This document shows positions 22,848-33,864 of a stretch of 64,000 bases of DNA, in pieces (position 1 is the stretch's first letter; the number at the start of each line of letters is the position of its first letter). Location: the NCBI RefSeq assembly GCF_017562075.2, contig NC_054085.1, forward strand, positions 38,714,539-38,778,538, written 5' to 3'. Below the pieces are notes generated by a model. That model was given only the letters and a program-made list of their open reading frames with translations, searched no databases and had not been told where the DNA came from. This DNA comes from Anopheles merus. Lineage: Eukaryota; Arthropoda; Insecta; Diptera; Culicidae. The translations under genes were made by a program, and so were the position numbers.

Positions 22848-24011
22848 TTTATTCTCCCGGAAAAGCTATCGGTTGCTCATATAGTTCATTTAGTCTGCTT
22901 CAACAAAGTGTGGTGGTACACCTCCTAATGCTTCTTCTTCGCTAGAGTTAGTGTTGGTTGGTTAGTTTTGCTTGTTCGCCTGTATATAGTGTGCTCCTCC
23001 ACACGACACTGCATCTCTCCTTCCCCCCTCGGGAGGGCGATCTTTTTTAAGTATTTCTTTACTACATTTTCTAGCTTCTAGCAGCATGTAATTTAACGCC
23101 TTGCTTGGTTATATGAATGAGCGCGTCGTGTGCGTTTTGTACGGATACGGAACCATCCTTACCCTCCGTTTGGAGTTAAGTGGAACGATTTTCTTCTTCT
23201 TCTTTGGGATAGCGGAGTATGCTTTGGGAGACGGAATCGAACGCGTTGGGGCAGATGGGCAGACGAGGGGCACTTGTTAGGCACGGATTGTATGGAGGAG
23301 AGAGAAAAATGCTGCTATTGCTCTTATTTAGGACGTTACGTGTTGTGATGTTAATGATAAAAAGGGGGCTTTCTTCCTTTAACCTATCCCTCCCACCACG
23401 GAAACGATGAAAAGCGTAGTATGTGTTTTTTTTGCGTTTAATGTGAGTTCTTCTTTGTCGTATGGTTTGCCATTATAACTAATCTGATTTTGTTCTACTA
23501 CGCGAACGGAATAGCGAAATTTAATGCCCGCGCGCCCGCCGCTCGGTGCGATTCTGGAAACGAACGACACACAAACACAGAAAGGGAAGTGTAATGGGGA
23601 GAGGGGGCGAGAAAGGAGACGACGATCCTGCCGGCAGCTTCGGAGGGTAGTTTCTCCATGCTATTGTGCAACACACCCCGGCAATGACGATGAGGACGTG
23701 CAAGAGCGTTTTTCCAATAACAATTATTCGATTGCTTGCTAAACGACGCGCGAGCGCTGTACTGTTGTTGTTCATCTCCCGGCAGGTAGGCAGTTTCAGT
23801 GTTTGAGGGGAGGGTAATTGGTGTTCCTGCTGCGTTTTGGGGGCTGTCGTTTGCGTTTCTCCACTCGCTGCTGCCGACGACGATAGACACACATTCTCGC
23901 TACATTCTCGCTACCTCTCCCTCCGCTGCTGCAGACGACCTTAACTACTGCAAATGCCCCGTGTGCCACAAAACAAGACCGACTGGATGTGTTGGATGAT
24001 TGGGGCCGCAC
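22848..24011 (-). other. Tom20 3' UTR (probable)
   Basis: About 1.16 kb between the Tom20 stop codon and an AATAAA on the minus strand at 22848-22853. It contains no plausible coding frame. The length is inferred from the hexamer only, and a shorter message is possible. Confidence 0.45.
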
Positions 24012-25079
24012 TTACTCCAGATCATCGTTCATGTCCTGTATCTTGCTTCGCTCGCTCTCGCCCGCCTGATTGCCGTACTGTCGCATGCGGGTGATCAGCA
24101 GTGCGAACACCTGCGCTGGCAACGTTTGCTGGAGGACCTGCAGTTACAGAAACGGAGGAACGGACCAGATGATTAACGATTGCGCTTCTGGAACAGTGGA
24201 TTGAATCCCCCCACTCACCTGAAGCAGTTGCGTCGGCTGACCACACACGATAATTGCATTAGCCAAATGTTCTACCCCGTTCTCGATGTCACCGGCGGAA
24301 ATGAGCGCTTCGCCAGTTTGGATCTCCTGCAGGAAGAATCTGTGCCGGTAAAAAGGAAATTTTGTTAGTTAAAATAGCCCATTATTCATGTATGGTTTAG
24401 AAAAAAAATGGTTTGTTCCATAAAAATCGCAGCACTCCATGTGCTTCTCCATGGCATGTTGTCATTTTGGACCCCTGGACCGACACCGTGCCGATTACAT
24501 AAACCACAGCGCCTTGTTCTAATCGGTCGAGAAGAGCAGGAAGAGGAAGAAGAAAAACACACAGCCAAGCATCCCAATGACAACACGCGCACGAGATGGA
24601 AAACTCGCAGAAAATCAATACACCCCCAACCATCCGTTGCCTCCCGTGCGGGAGCTTCAACACTGGGAGCACCTCTTCTCCTGCCCCGTTACACGTACCT
24701 CTGCACCTCTTCGTGATCTGTCAGGTTAGGGATTGTTGTCCTTGGCCCTGCCGATGCTGCTGCCTTCTTGGCCTTTCGTCCTATGGAAACGGGAGGGTTG
24801 GAAAGACACACATTACGATCACGCTTAGAACATTATCCGGCGATAAACAAAATCCGCACCACGCCATCGCAGTGGGAAAAAGAGAAATCGAGCAAACATT
24901 GATGGCGACCGGGAGCGGTTACACCACCACATCTCGTGTCAGTAGCAGCACTTACGTTCGCGCAATTTCTTCTTAAAGTCGGGATCCTTCCTGCGCTTGT
25001 GGTCGAAGTATATGCAGTAGCCGAGGAAGAGCGTTCCGGCGACACCGGCCGCAATTCCAATCGTTTTGCTGATCTCCAT
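24012..25079 (-). CDS. Tom20: Mitochondrial import receptor subunit TOM20
   Basis: Four exons, 24956-25079, 24699-24780, 24219-24339 and 24012-24137, give 150 residues (human TOMM20 has 145). The N-terminal membrane anchor (about 6-24) reads IGIAAGVAGTLFLGYCIYFD and is followed by the basic KRRKDPDFKKKLRERRKAKK. The cytosolic receptor domain includes RFFLQEIQTGEALISAGD and VEHLANAIIVCGQPTQLLQV, then LQQTLPAQVFALL. The tail is acidic (MNDDLE then stop). TOM20 sits in the outer mitochondrial membrane and binds amphipathic presequences through the TPR-like groove. The stop codon lies inside GAGTAAGT, which looks like a splice donor. Family length and the acidic end favour using it as the stop. 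Intron phases agree throughout. Confidence 0.97.
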
Positions 25080-25434
25080 ACTTGTAACTTTTCGTCGGAA
25101 AACCCAGAACAAATCCACACGAGCGCTCCGCTAGCGAAAGCAAAACCACACCACCGAGGCAAAAAGAAAAACAAAATCAACGCACAGCCTCGTTGACAGT
25201 CGGTCGAGTTTTGGGACAATTTAAGGTGACATTATAGAAGCTGCATTTGGGCGTTTAATTGTTTTATCGACGTTAAAATTTCTTTTAAATAAGGTAAAAA
25301 TGTTTAGGGGGTTGTTTTTGCTCTTATTACACGGCAAAATTATTTTCTTTTCGATCTATGAACTGCAAGCACGGTATCACTCAACTCATCGACTGTAAAC
25401 GCAAAAAGGCTCAGAGTGACCAGACATTCCGATG
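25080..25434. promoter_or_regulatory. Tom20 promoter side
   Basis: Spacer between the Tom20 ATG and the MITE. It should carry the Tom20 leader and promoter on the minus strand. No core promoter motif was found. Confidence 0.4.
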
Positions 25435-25436
25435 TA

Positions 25437-25800
25437 CAGGCGGTCCCCGAGATACACGGTTATTGGGGACCGAAAACGGCCGCAAAATACCGCGTATCTC
25501 GAATTTCCGCGTAAGTCGAATCTCGTGATTTCCAGCCAAAATATCTCTAATTTCCGTGCAATTTTGCAAGTAGGGGGTGGTTTTAGCCACCAAATTAATT
25601 ATTTGATATGTTTCTAATGAATTGAACAGTTTTAAACCTTTTTAAATGGTATTTTACATTCGATCAACACGGAAATTATTTGGTATTTCACAATGGATGT
25701 GTCAAATCAGTACAATTTGCTCCAAGAACTGTCAAATTTTGAAAACCGCGTATCTCCGAATCCGCGTAAAAGAGGTACCGTGTATCTCGGGGACCGCCTG
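25437..25800. mobile_element. MITE with 24-bp perfect terminal inverted repeats (TA target)
   Basis: The first 24 bases (25437-25460, beginning CAGGCGGTCCCC) are the exact reverse complement of the last 24 (25777-25800). Each end is flanked by TA (25435-25436 and 25801-25802), the target duplication of Tc1/mariner/pogo elements. The left end has an extra subterminal inverted pair (CGGTCCCC and GGGGACCG). Two imperfect direct copies of a CCGCGTATCTC motif lie near 25490 and 25746. There is no transposase frame, so it is a non-autonomous element. The perfect ends suggest recent activity. The exact family was not identified. Confidence 0.88.
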
Positions 25801-26138
25801 TATCTATATTCCTACCGATTCACAGATAAGCTCCCTAAAACTACCGATTTTGCATTTATCCGACTCAAATCACAAAGTTTCTCATAATACCAACCGATAA
25901 GTCATGCAAACGTCAAATTATTTAAAAAAAATTCTGTTCATCTCCCGAGAAAAGGGAGCCGCTGCCGTTCAGAAGAAAATGTGCATCTCACACCTTCGAT
26001 GGCTAAGAATCGCTAGTGCAACTATCAGATCGATACTTCATAATGGCCTTATTCGTATGACCACTATGAACCAAATCTATTCCATCTCCTATAAATAAAT
26101 AAAGGATGTACATATTTTCTCGTGTAGATTAGCACCCC

Positions 26139-26152
26139 CCCCCCCCCACCCC
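26139..26152. repeat. C-rich homopolymer tract
   Basis: A run of about 13 C on the + strand followed by more C-rich sequence up to 26170. Low-complexity DNA upstream of qin. Confidence 0.7.
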
Positions 26153-26187
26153 GTCTCCCTCCCCCCACCACTCAACATTTCATAATA

Positions 26188-26251
26188 TACCGAAAACATC
26201 TGGAACTCCTACCGAAAACTACCGAAACAATCTGAAACTCCTACCGCAAAA
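26188..26251. repeat. Two-copy tandem repeat, 32-bp unit
   Basis: Two adjacent copies of a unit of the form TACCGAAA-N-ATCTG-AAACTCC differ at a few positions. Local duplication, no known function. Confidence 0.6.
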
Positions 26252-26429
26252 CCGCCAAAGAAAATCTGGCCACACTGATCCTGCTGGAGAAGCTTACCTG
26301 TACGAGAACAATTGTTTCACTTTCATGGTAAGTCTCTTGCTCAGCGCTCGGCGTATTGTGTGCAGGTGAAATTGCAGAAAATCTCAGCATTCTGTGCTTC
26401 GGACGGCAAGTGGGGGAAAATAAAGGAAG

Positions 26430-26538
26430 CTATTTCTAACAACAAATTGATCGGACGCGTTGAACACCGGCAGTCACAAGACAATACAATTCATATTCTG
26501 GGTAAGTCCACGGCAAGGGCAGCCTGTTGAGCGAGCTA
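26430..26538 (+). repeat. Direct repeat copy A in qin leader region
   Basis: It aligns by eye with 26672-26784, sharing TCTAACA, TGATCGGAC, CCGGC-GTCAC and TGTTGAG blocks in the same order. A splice-donor-like GGTAAGT lies at 26501-26507, where copy B also has a donor. It may be a duplicated non-coding leader exon. Confidence 0.55.
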
Positions 26539-26671
26539 TGCGGAAGAGATAGCAAAAGAGCATTCTTCAGCTCATCGTATGAGTAGGCATATTTTTATCC
26601 TTTCTTGTCCACTTTTTAAGACAGAACAACCGCTGAAGTATAGTGTAGAACGCCAGCAAAACGGCAGGCCA

Positions 26672-26784
26672 GATTGATCTAACAGCAAAAGTGATCGGAC
26701 ACGGGGGACGCCGGCTGTCACGCAAGAAGCCGGTACAATAGAATTTTCAGGTAGGTCGTGGCAGAAGATTGATTGTTGAGTGAC
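26672..26784 (+). repeat. Direct repeat copy B in qin leader region, with candidate 5' UTR donor
   Basis: Diverged second copy of 26430-26538. At its equivalent position it has TTTTCAG followed by GTAGGT (donor at 26751). Splicing to the acceptor ending at 26835 would remove an 85-nt intron and place the qin ATG two bases into the next exon. Confidence 0.5.
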
Positions 26785-26836
26785 AATACCCATCACTCAC
26801 ACTCACACCAATGTACTATCTCCCTATTTGATCAGA

Positions 26837-29800
26837 ATGACGGAAACACGCATCTCTAATCTGGTGGACACCGATCGTCCCCTGCTATGGGTCCCGAGCC
26901 CGAAATGTGGAATGTGCTCACTGCCGTACACGAACAAAACGGACTTCCATTCGGTATACCGGACGCCCTTCCTGCTTGCCTGCCAGCATCTCATGTGCAG
27001 CGATTGTGTGTCTGAGTATGCCTGCAACGATACGATCCTGTGTGCGCAGTGCAAGCAGCCAACGCTGCTGCGGACCGTCCAAGGCGATGCCACGATCGCC
27101 CTCCATCCGAGCTACTACATGATGGGGCTCGTGGAGCGAAAGCAGGAAGAGCTCGACAACTTGCTGCAGTATGCGATGGACGAGAAAAATCAGCGCGAAA
27201 AGCGGACGATTGCGAACGAACCGACGACGTCAATGAGCTTTACCATCGCGCCAGTTCGAGCGCACGAGATAGGCACGCCGAAGAAGTTGAAAAATCTGCT
27301 AGAAAATGCGTACTACTCCTACGAAACCACCAAACGCTTGCTGGACAATCGCAACAAGTCGTTGCCGGCCAATGCCGAGCAGGTGTTCAAGAAGATAAAC
27401 GCCCACTTTCTATCGCTGCACAATGCACTGCAGATGGAGGAGATTCGCGTGCTGCGGCAGGTGCGCAACTCGTTCATCGACCAGTGGCAGCATACGGAAC
27501 GGCAGCAGCAGCGTTTGCAGGCTTCCAACGAACAGTTGAAAAAGCTGTACGCACGCTCGAAGCGGTTCCTGAGCGATCCGCCCGAAGCCGATGACGAGTC
27601 GTGGCAGAGGTTTAGCAAGGAGGTGAAATCCTTCCTCGAATCCGAACCGCTGAAGCTGATAAAGCGGGACTACACTGCCCCAGCGGCCATTCTCTATACG
27701 GAGTGTGAAAGCTTCGTTAAAAGCATCGGCAGGTGTTACAAGCTGACCGTGCCGAATCTGAACAAAGTGATGCAGCTTGCACCGATGACGGCCAGTGCCG
27801 AGAACAAGTATGCATCTGCCGGTACATCGGGCGAATGGGGCGATTCCAAACGTCGCCACACGGTCGCCGATCGAACCTTTACCAACGATTCGAACGAGGG
27901 AGGAGAGAGTTCTTCCCGCCGAGAAAGAGGAAGCGCAGCGAAGGAGAAACCACCACGCTCCGAGCGATCGAGCAGCGGCCCTCACAGCAGCCGTCACCAG
28001 ACGTACGACAATAACGAAAGCTACAAGATCTCCCTGACGAAGCGTGTATCGCATGCTAAGAAGGACGCGGACAGGGAGAAGGATCTGCAGCGGCACTTTA
28101 CCAGCGTGAAGGTGACGTGCGTGGTGAATCCGCAGGAATTCTACGTCCAGGATGCGCTGAATCTGGACACCACCACGTCCCTGGTCGAGTTGTGCCAGCA
28201 GGAGGCAGCAGCCTACGAAGCGAACCTGATTGCCGGCATCGATCCGCTGAAAGTACGCGTCGGCAAGCTGTACCTTGTGCGATCGGATAGCTCCACCGCC
28301 AACTGGTATCGGGCGATGGTGTTGGATCTGCTCAACACAACGCCCGAACAGCGCGGACCGTACCGGGTGCAGTTCATCGACTACGGCGGGCGGGCAACGG
28401 TGACGCACGAGTGTGTGCGACCGATGTCGAAGGAGCTGGCCAGCATCGAGGGCCGGGCGATTCGCTGCTCGCTGTACGGCGTAGCGCCGCCCGGCTGGAA
28501 GCCGGACGACCTGAACGCGTCCTGGCCGGAAGAGTGCCGCGTGATCATGATGGAATTCGTATCGGAGCTCAACATGCTGATGTTCACGGTGGAGAATAGT
28601 GGCGCCGGCCAGATGGTGGATCTGTTCCAACCTCCGGTGACCACTCGCTCGTGGTCCAGCAAGCACTCCAGCAGGAAGGATCCGGGAGTGTACTGGGAAG
28701 GGTTCTACGCTCCCATGTCGCTGCGCAGCACGCTCATCTTCGGACAGCACTGCATTGCGACGGACGCGACGGAACAGCGGCGGCGTGAGGTCGTCGAACG
28801 GCTCGCGCTGCTGGACCACTGGATGCATAAGGCTAAGGCACAGGCGCAGAAGCGAATGCACATTCCCCGCGCGCCGGAACTGAAGGAGTACGATAGTTTC
28901 GACGTGCAGATTACCCATTCGCTATCGCCCGACCAGTTCTACCTGATGCCAATGCAGTGGAAGACGAAGGATTTCCAAGCGCTGCAGGAGGAGCTGGGCC
29001 AGCTATGCCAGGGCGAGCGCAAGTGCTTCCATCCGTACGCGGGACTGGTGTGCGGGTTCACGCTAGGCGACCAGGGAAGCAAGGTCTGGTTCCGGGGCCG
29101 CATCGAGACGGTGCTTCCGACTGGAGCGTGCGAAGTGTACGTGCTGGACAGTGGCGAACGCTTGACGGTGCACTGGTACGATCTGTACCTGCTGCCAGTG
29201 GACAGTGCGCCGCTGCGCAAGCATCCACTCGCCGTTTGCTGTCGGTTGGAGTACATCTACCCGCAGAGCAATGGGGGCAGCAGCGGCGGTGGTAGCCATG
29301 GCACGCTCAGCTGGACGCGAGAAGCGGCCGAGGAGTTCAATCGCATGGGCAGAAGTAAGACGCTGCGGTTCAGCGTGAAGATGGGCAAGCTGTGCAAAGT
29401 GACTGACACGTACGGTGTGGTGCTGTACCTGCACAACAAGGCGGACTGTGACACGTGCATCAACAAGCTGCTGGTGCACGAGGGTCACGCCCAATGCATT
29501 GCGGGAAAGGAGAGCGAGATTAACGATCGCATGCTGGAAACGGCGGTGTCTGATGTGTTGGCGCCTACTACGCCGACCAGCACGACGAGCGTTGCCTCAC
29601 AGCCGAGCAGGCTGGTTGATCCTCGCATAATGGTCGAAATGCTGCGGGTGGTATCGCCCGACGAGTTCTACGTGCGAGTGTGCTCGCGCAAACCGTGCCT
29701 GGAACGGTTGCACAACACGATCCAGCAGCACATGGTCGAAGCGTTGGACGGCAACGTGGCGGAAGAGGACGACAGTGGATCGGGCGAATGCAACTGGGCG

Positions 29801-32290
29801 GTCGGGGACATGTGCGTCGTGTTTACGGCAACGTCCGACGGCGACTCGAGCGAATGGTACCGTGGCCGGGTGACGGCCGTGCAGGAGGAAGCCATTCTGC
29901 AGTACCAGGTGTTCCTGATCGATCGGGCCGAATCGGTACGGGTGCACCGTACCAATATGGCCCGGCTAACGTCGAACGTTTCGCAGATCCAACCGGGAGC
30001 GGTGCGGTGCCGGCTGGCGTGCATTGAACCGATAGGGGGCAACACTAGCTGGCATCAGACGACGCTGGACACGCTGCTCAATACGATCGAGTCGTACGAC
30101 AAGCACGCCATCTCGCTCGACGCCAAGACGCCCAACAAGTCGGACGATGTCGGCCGCGCGCTGTCGGTGGTGCTGTGGGGCATACGGCAGACGATGCGGC
30201 AGGCGCTGGCACCGCAACGGACCGAGTACCGGAACATCAACCAGCTGCTGGTGGTTCGCGGACTGGCCCACTCGACCGGCCGGTTCCGCACCTTCCCGAC
30301 CAAGGGCGAAGGTGCGATGGAGGAGGTGCAGCTGTTCGAGCAAGCCGTCGACGAGATGATGCGGTCCGAGTACGAAAGGTTGCAGCAGTTTTTTCGGACC
30401 GTCGCCGCCGTCTCCACGCACTCGCAAGAACTCGACTCCGGGGAGGACGGAAACGAAACGGCAAAAACTCTACTGAACGGCAATGAGTCCGACGTGAAGG
30501 TGGACATCGATGATGCGTGCGCCGCCGCCCTGTCGCTGATCGACGTCGCGGTCGACCGTATCGCGGACTGGCCGGAGGCGACTCGGTTCGACAAGACCGT
30601 GTTTGTGGGCATGCCGACGTACATCGGTAACGACGGCACGGTGTACATTTACGACGTCAGCCAGGAGCCGGTGCTGACCCGGATGCGCGACACCATCAAT
30701 GAGCACGTGCAGAATGGTCCACCGCCGCCGGCCGTTCCGATCAAGTTCGAAAGCGGCCAGCCGTGCTTCGTGAAGTACCACGTGGATGGACATTTTTACC
30801 GCGGAAAAATTCAGCTCGTCATCGAACCTTACCGCACGTATCGGGTGCTGTTCGTCGATTATGGCAATGAGGAGACGTGCTCGCTGCAGGATCTGCGTCC
30901 AGCGTCGGCCTGTGGACTGGTTCCAGTACAGTCGCACCGGTTCCGGCTGAGTGGCATACTGCCCATAGATTATTGCTCCGTAACGTCCCTGTGGCCGGAA
31001 GATGCACTGGTCGTGTGCCACGGACTGTTCGTGCAGAAGCTGTGCAAAATCCGCGTCGACACGTCGGTCTGGTCGGGCGATGGCACCGCTCGTCATCTGC
31101 CCATCCCGTGCCATCTGACACTGCTGAAGGATTCGATCGCAGTGCGCGAAGCATTGTTGGAGCTGAATATGTTTAAGCTGCGCTCGGAGCAGCCAGAGAA
31201 ACGCCCGAGCTGGGTAACGGAACATATACCGCCCCGGAAGAGCGAGTTTGCCGTGATGATAAACCAGCCGAGCACCTCCTCGCACACGATCTCCACAACC
31301 TTGTCAACAAGCATTACATCGGAGAGGAGCGAGCTGCAGAAGCTGATGGAACAGTTGCAATCGGAATATGTCTGTAGTAAAGATATCGAAGATCCCAACG
31401 ATCTACCGGAGGAAGAGGACGAGTACGATCGGTTTAACCGGGCTCAGCTGATTCACGCAGATCCGGACGATGAGAGCTACCACGAGAGTCAGACGAAGGA
31501 AAGCGAGATCTCACTAGATCTGACCCCACTCCCATCGCCGGCCTCCTTTGACTCGACCGAATTTGAGACATCGTCCCGTCTGTCCGCCCAGGAAAATGAC
31601 GAGACTCTGGACACGTGCCACTCTCCTGCCCAGAGCGAAGATCCGATAGCACGCAGCTTTCCACACCAGGCACCGATCAAACCGTCGACGATTGGATTCT
31701 TTGCCGACTTCATCAACTATGGGGACAATTTGACGTTCCACGTGTTTCCCCATCTGGAGGGGCACACGGTGCGGATGTCAAACATGGAGGAGAAGGTACA
31801 AACGGTGGCCATGTCCCGCAACCCGCTGCACCGTTGGCAGGCGAGCGTGCTCGAGGTGGGTGCGCCCTGTCTCGCGCCCTACCATGTGGACGGGAAGTAC
31901 TATCGGGCCATCGTGGAAGAGATCGACGACGAGCGGGAACAGGTGCGCGTGCTGTACGTGGACTATCTGAATCGCGAAACGGTGGCTAAGAAAGATTTGC
32001 GCAAGTGCCCGATCGGGTTGCGTATGATCGCGCTGCGCAATGTCATGGTGCGGCTGGCGAGCGTTCAGCCGAACCCGCGGCTCCGCAACGAGGACGTTAT
32101 CCGACGGCTGGTGGAGCTACTGAAGACACCGTTCTACGTGCGCGTTATCCATTACCCGCCCAAGACGGACAAAACGCCCGTCGTGCTGGAGGTAGAGCTG
32201 TACACGGATTGTGACTGTAAAGAGCTCGTGTACCAGCAGATGATCGATACGAAGTATTTTCTTCGTAAAGCTACCACAACACGGAAATAG
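26837..32290 (+). CDS. qin: Qin/Kumo-like RING and five-Tudor piRNA-pathway protein (RNF17 type)
   Basis: A single uninterrupted exon encodes 1817 residues (Drosophila Qin is about 1850). A C3HC4 RING finger has ligands Cys24, Cys27, Cys49, His51, Cys54, Cys57, Cys69 and Cys72. A coiled-coil-like region covers about 150-245, a Ser/Arg/Lys-rich linker about 345-415, and five extended Tudor domains follow, centred near residues 515, 770, 1025, 1340 and 1705. Tudor 1 and 4 keep the DYG core (FIDYGG, FVDYGNEE). Tudor 5 has YVDYLN, while 2 (VLDSGE) and 3 (LIDRAE) lack it. Family members bind symmetrically dimethylated arginines of PIWI proteins in germline nuage, and Drosophila Qin promotes heterotypic ping-pong. 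The first ATG is 26837 (A at -3); the frame is open further upstream but has only a GTG. Confidence 0.93.
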   Translation: MTETRISNLVDTDRPLLWVPSPKCGMCSLPYTNKTDFHSVYRTPFLLACQHLMCSDCVSEYACNDTILCAQCKQPTLLRTVQGDATIALHPSYYMMGLVERKQEELDNLLQYAMDEKNQREKRTIANEPTTSMSFTIAPVRAHEIGTPKKLKNLLENAYYSYETTKRLLDNRNKSLPANAEQVFKKINAHFLSLHNALQMEEIRVLRQVRNSFIDQWQHTERQQQRLQASNEQLKKLYARSKRFLSDPPEADDESWQRFSKEVKSFLESEPLKLIKRDYTAPAAILYTECESFVKSIGRCYKLTVPNLNKVMQLAPMTASAENKYASAGTSGEWGDSKRRHTVADRTFTNDSNEGGESSSRRERGSAAKEKPPRSERSSSGPHSSRHQTYDNNESYKISLTKRVSHAKKDADREKDLQRHFTSVKVTCVVNPQEFYVQDALNLDTTTSLVELCQQEAAAYEANLIAGIDPLKVRVGKLYLVRSDSSTANWYRAMVLDLLNTTPEQRGPYRVQFIDYGGRATVTHECVRPMSKELASIEGRAIRCSLYGVAPPGWKPDDLNASWPEECRVIMMEFVSELNMLMFTVENSGAGQMVDLFQPPVTTRSWSSKHSSRKDPGVYWEGFYAPMSLRSTLIFGQHCIATDATEQRRREVVERLALLDHWMHKAKAQAQKRMHIPRAPELKEYDSFDVQITHSLSPDQFYLMPMQWKTKDFQALQEELGQLCQGERKCFHPYAGLVCGFTLGDQGSKVWFRGRIETVLPTGACEVYVLDSGERLTVHWYDLYLLPVDSAPLRKHPLAVCCRLEYIYPQSNGGSSGGGSHGTLSWTREAAEEFNRMGRSKTLRFSVKMGKLCKVTDTYGVVLYLHNKADCDTCINKLLVHEGHAQCIAGKESEINDRMLETAVSDVLAPTTPTSTTSVASQPSRLVDPRIMVEMLRVVSPDEFYVRVCSRKPCLERLHNTIQQHMVEALDGNVAEEDDSGSGECNWAVGDMCVVFTATSDGDSSEWYRGRVTAVQEEAILQYQVFLIDRAESVRVHRTNMARLTSNVSQIQPGAVRCRLACIEPIGGNTSWHQTTLDTLLNTIESYDKHAISLDAKTPNKSDDVGRALSVVLWGIRQTMRQALAPQRTEYRNINQLLVVRGLAHSTGRFRTFPTKGEGAMEEVQLFEQAVDEMMRSEYERLQQFFRTVAAVSTHSQELDSGEDGNETAKTLLNGNESDVKVDIDDACAAALSLIDVAVDRIADWPEATRFDKTVFVGMPTYIGNDGTVYIYDVSQEPVLTRMRDTINEHVQNGPPPPAVPIKFESGQPCFVKYHVDGHFYRGKIQLVIEPYRTYRVLFVDYGNEETCSLQDLRPASACGLVPVQSHRFRLSGILPIDYCSVTSLWPEDALVVCHGLFVQKLCKIRVDTSVWSGDGTARHLPIPCHLTLLKDSIAVREALLELNMFKLRSEQPEKRPSWVTEHIPPRKSEFAVMINQPSTSSHTISTTLSTSITSERSELQKLMEQLQSEYVCSKDIEDPNDLPEEEDEYDRFNRAQLIHADPDDESYHESQTKESEISLDLTPLPSPASFDSTEFETSSRLSAQENDETLDTCHSPAQSEDPIARSFPHQAPIKPSTIGFFADFINYGDNLTFHVFPHLEGHTVRMSNMEEKVQTVAMSRNPLHRWQASVLEVGAPCLAPYHVDGKYYRAIVEEIDDEREQVRVLYVDYLNRETVAKKDLRKCPIGLRMIALRNVMVRLASVQPNPRLRNEDVIRRLVELLKTPFYVRVIHYPPKTDKTPVVLEVELYTDCDCKELVYQQMIDTKYFLRKATTTRK

Positions 32291-32830
32291 GTGAGCCTGG
32301 GGTGCAGTGGACAAGCTTTTTGTTTTTATTTTGCATCGATTTTTTATCGTTCGAATTATGAAATTGTGGCTGGTAGGATTATAGGTTTTCATTTTTTTTT
32401 CATTTACATTTTGTTCGTTAAAAACGTATCGAGTTTATTCATGTTTAAAATTAGTTATGAGTTAATCAAATCGTATTTGCAACGTTGTGATCAAGCTTAC
32501 ATGAATTCCAAAGGAATGCCAAAGTAAGGATTTTGGAGGAATTATGGAAACATTTTTCTGAATTGATAGAGCAATGATAGAGCGAATAAAACAAAAAAAT
32601 GCGACTAATGCTTTGTCTCATGTTTTTACGGTCGAACTGAACGGTACTGCAAGGGAATTAGAAGCGTAAACTGAATATAGGTCTGAAAGTACAAATAGTG
32701 AAGCTACTTATCTAAATATAAATGAATTTTATGGGCATTAGAACGTAATACATATATATTTTTTATTTGTGATGTGCGAACTAAGCGAATGGAAACGACC
32801 AAAGAAGGAACTTAAATAAAGACATTTCTA
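32291..32830 (+). other. qin 3' UTR with polyadenylation signals
   Basis: AATAAA hexamers occur near 32584 and at 32815-32820. The second, followed by a change in base composition, is the likelier distal end. No coding potential. Confidence 0.6.
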
Positions 32831-33632
32831 TCTCGGCGCGCAAGAACGCGCCGCACGACAGCACTATAAACGGTACACATAAATCATGTTGGGACGCGGG
32901 GATACACAGAAGGTTCTGATAAGCAAATGACGGGCCAGTTCAGTTGCAAAGCGTATGCGTGTGTGTGTGTGTTTACTTAAGCCTCGTAAAAGCCCATTTC
33001 CGTATCGGTTCCAAAAACTGTCTATCAATTTAGCAAACTCAACCACTCCACCGTACGGTCACGGTCTTTGTGTGTGTGGTTTGCGGTTGCAGTGATTTTT
33101 CATGCCCCGGGCGGAAGTTGCATTTATTTTTTGTTATCTTTAAACTGATACGCACTGTACATTAAGCAGCGATCGGAAGCTTCCTGTCGACATGCGATCT
33201 CCATTAGCACCGGGATTATCATTTTTAATGGAGCAGCGGTCCGTTACCTGTCTGCCGTCGGATGTTAAAAGGGCAAGCACGTGGCCTGAGATTTTAAAAT
33301 CAATATGTCCCCTGTGTGAACTGCAGTAGCGCGTTTTATATTGGCTTAACAACAGTTAGTGTGACATTACCCTGTCAGCACAATTCTAATTTGGCATTGC
33401 CCCATGGTGCAATTGCACTTGATCGAATTTCAGCGCCTACCATCAGCAACGCGCGCACCCTTGGCAACCACCACAGCGGACCGATTACGATTCCCCAAGT
33501 GAGCGGTGTGTGTCAGCACAAGTTAGACCAGTGTGTGTGTGTGTGTGTCCCCGTCCACCGACAATCAGCCACATAGTCTGTCCAGTTGGAAAGGTTTGAA
33601 GGAAAAAAAAACGCTGAAACAACCCCCATCAC

Positions 33633-33648
33633 CCCCCCTCGAGGGGGG
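33633..33648. repeat. 16-bp perfect GC palindrome
   Basis: Six C, CTCGAG core and matching G run form a perfect palindrome centred between 33640 and 33641. Confidence 0.8.
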
Positions 33649-33864
33649 AGGGGTTGGGTGAGGTAAGGTGGTCAATCTCACCCATCCACCCACATTCTCA
33701 ACTTTTCCAAACCCAAACCCGTCCAATCTCTCCAAATCATCCCTCCGCTACCTCGCCTCCGCACCTCTAACGCCAACCCACCCCAATAGGTCAACGAGCA
33801 GCGGCAGCATAAAGCGGAGTCAATTGCCTCGTGCCTTCGGAGCTCGTGCCATCCAACCGTGTCT

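Noticed and set aside
26780..26836. Upstream extension of qin
   Set aside because: It would start at GTG, and the added residues (THTHTNVL) look random; an acceptor lies just before the ATG at 26837.
27410..28918. 502-codon open frame antisense to qin
   Set aside because: Shadow of the qin coding sequence; the opposite strand gives RING and Tudor domains.
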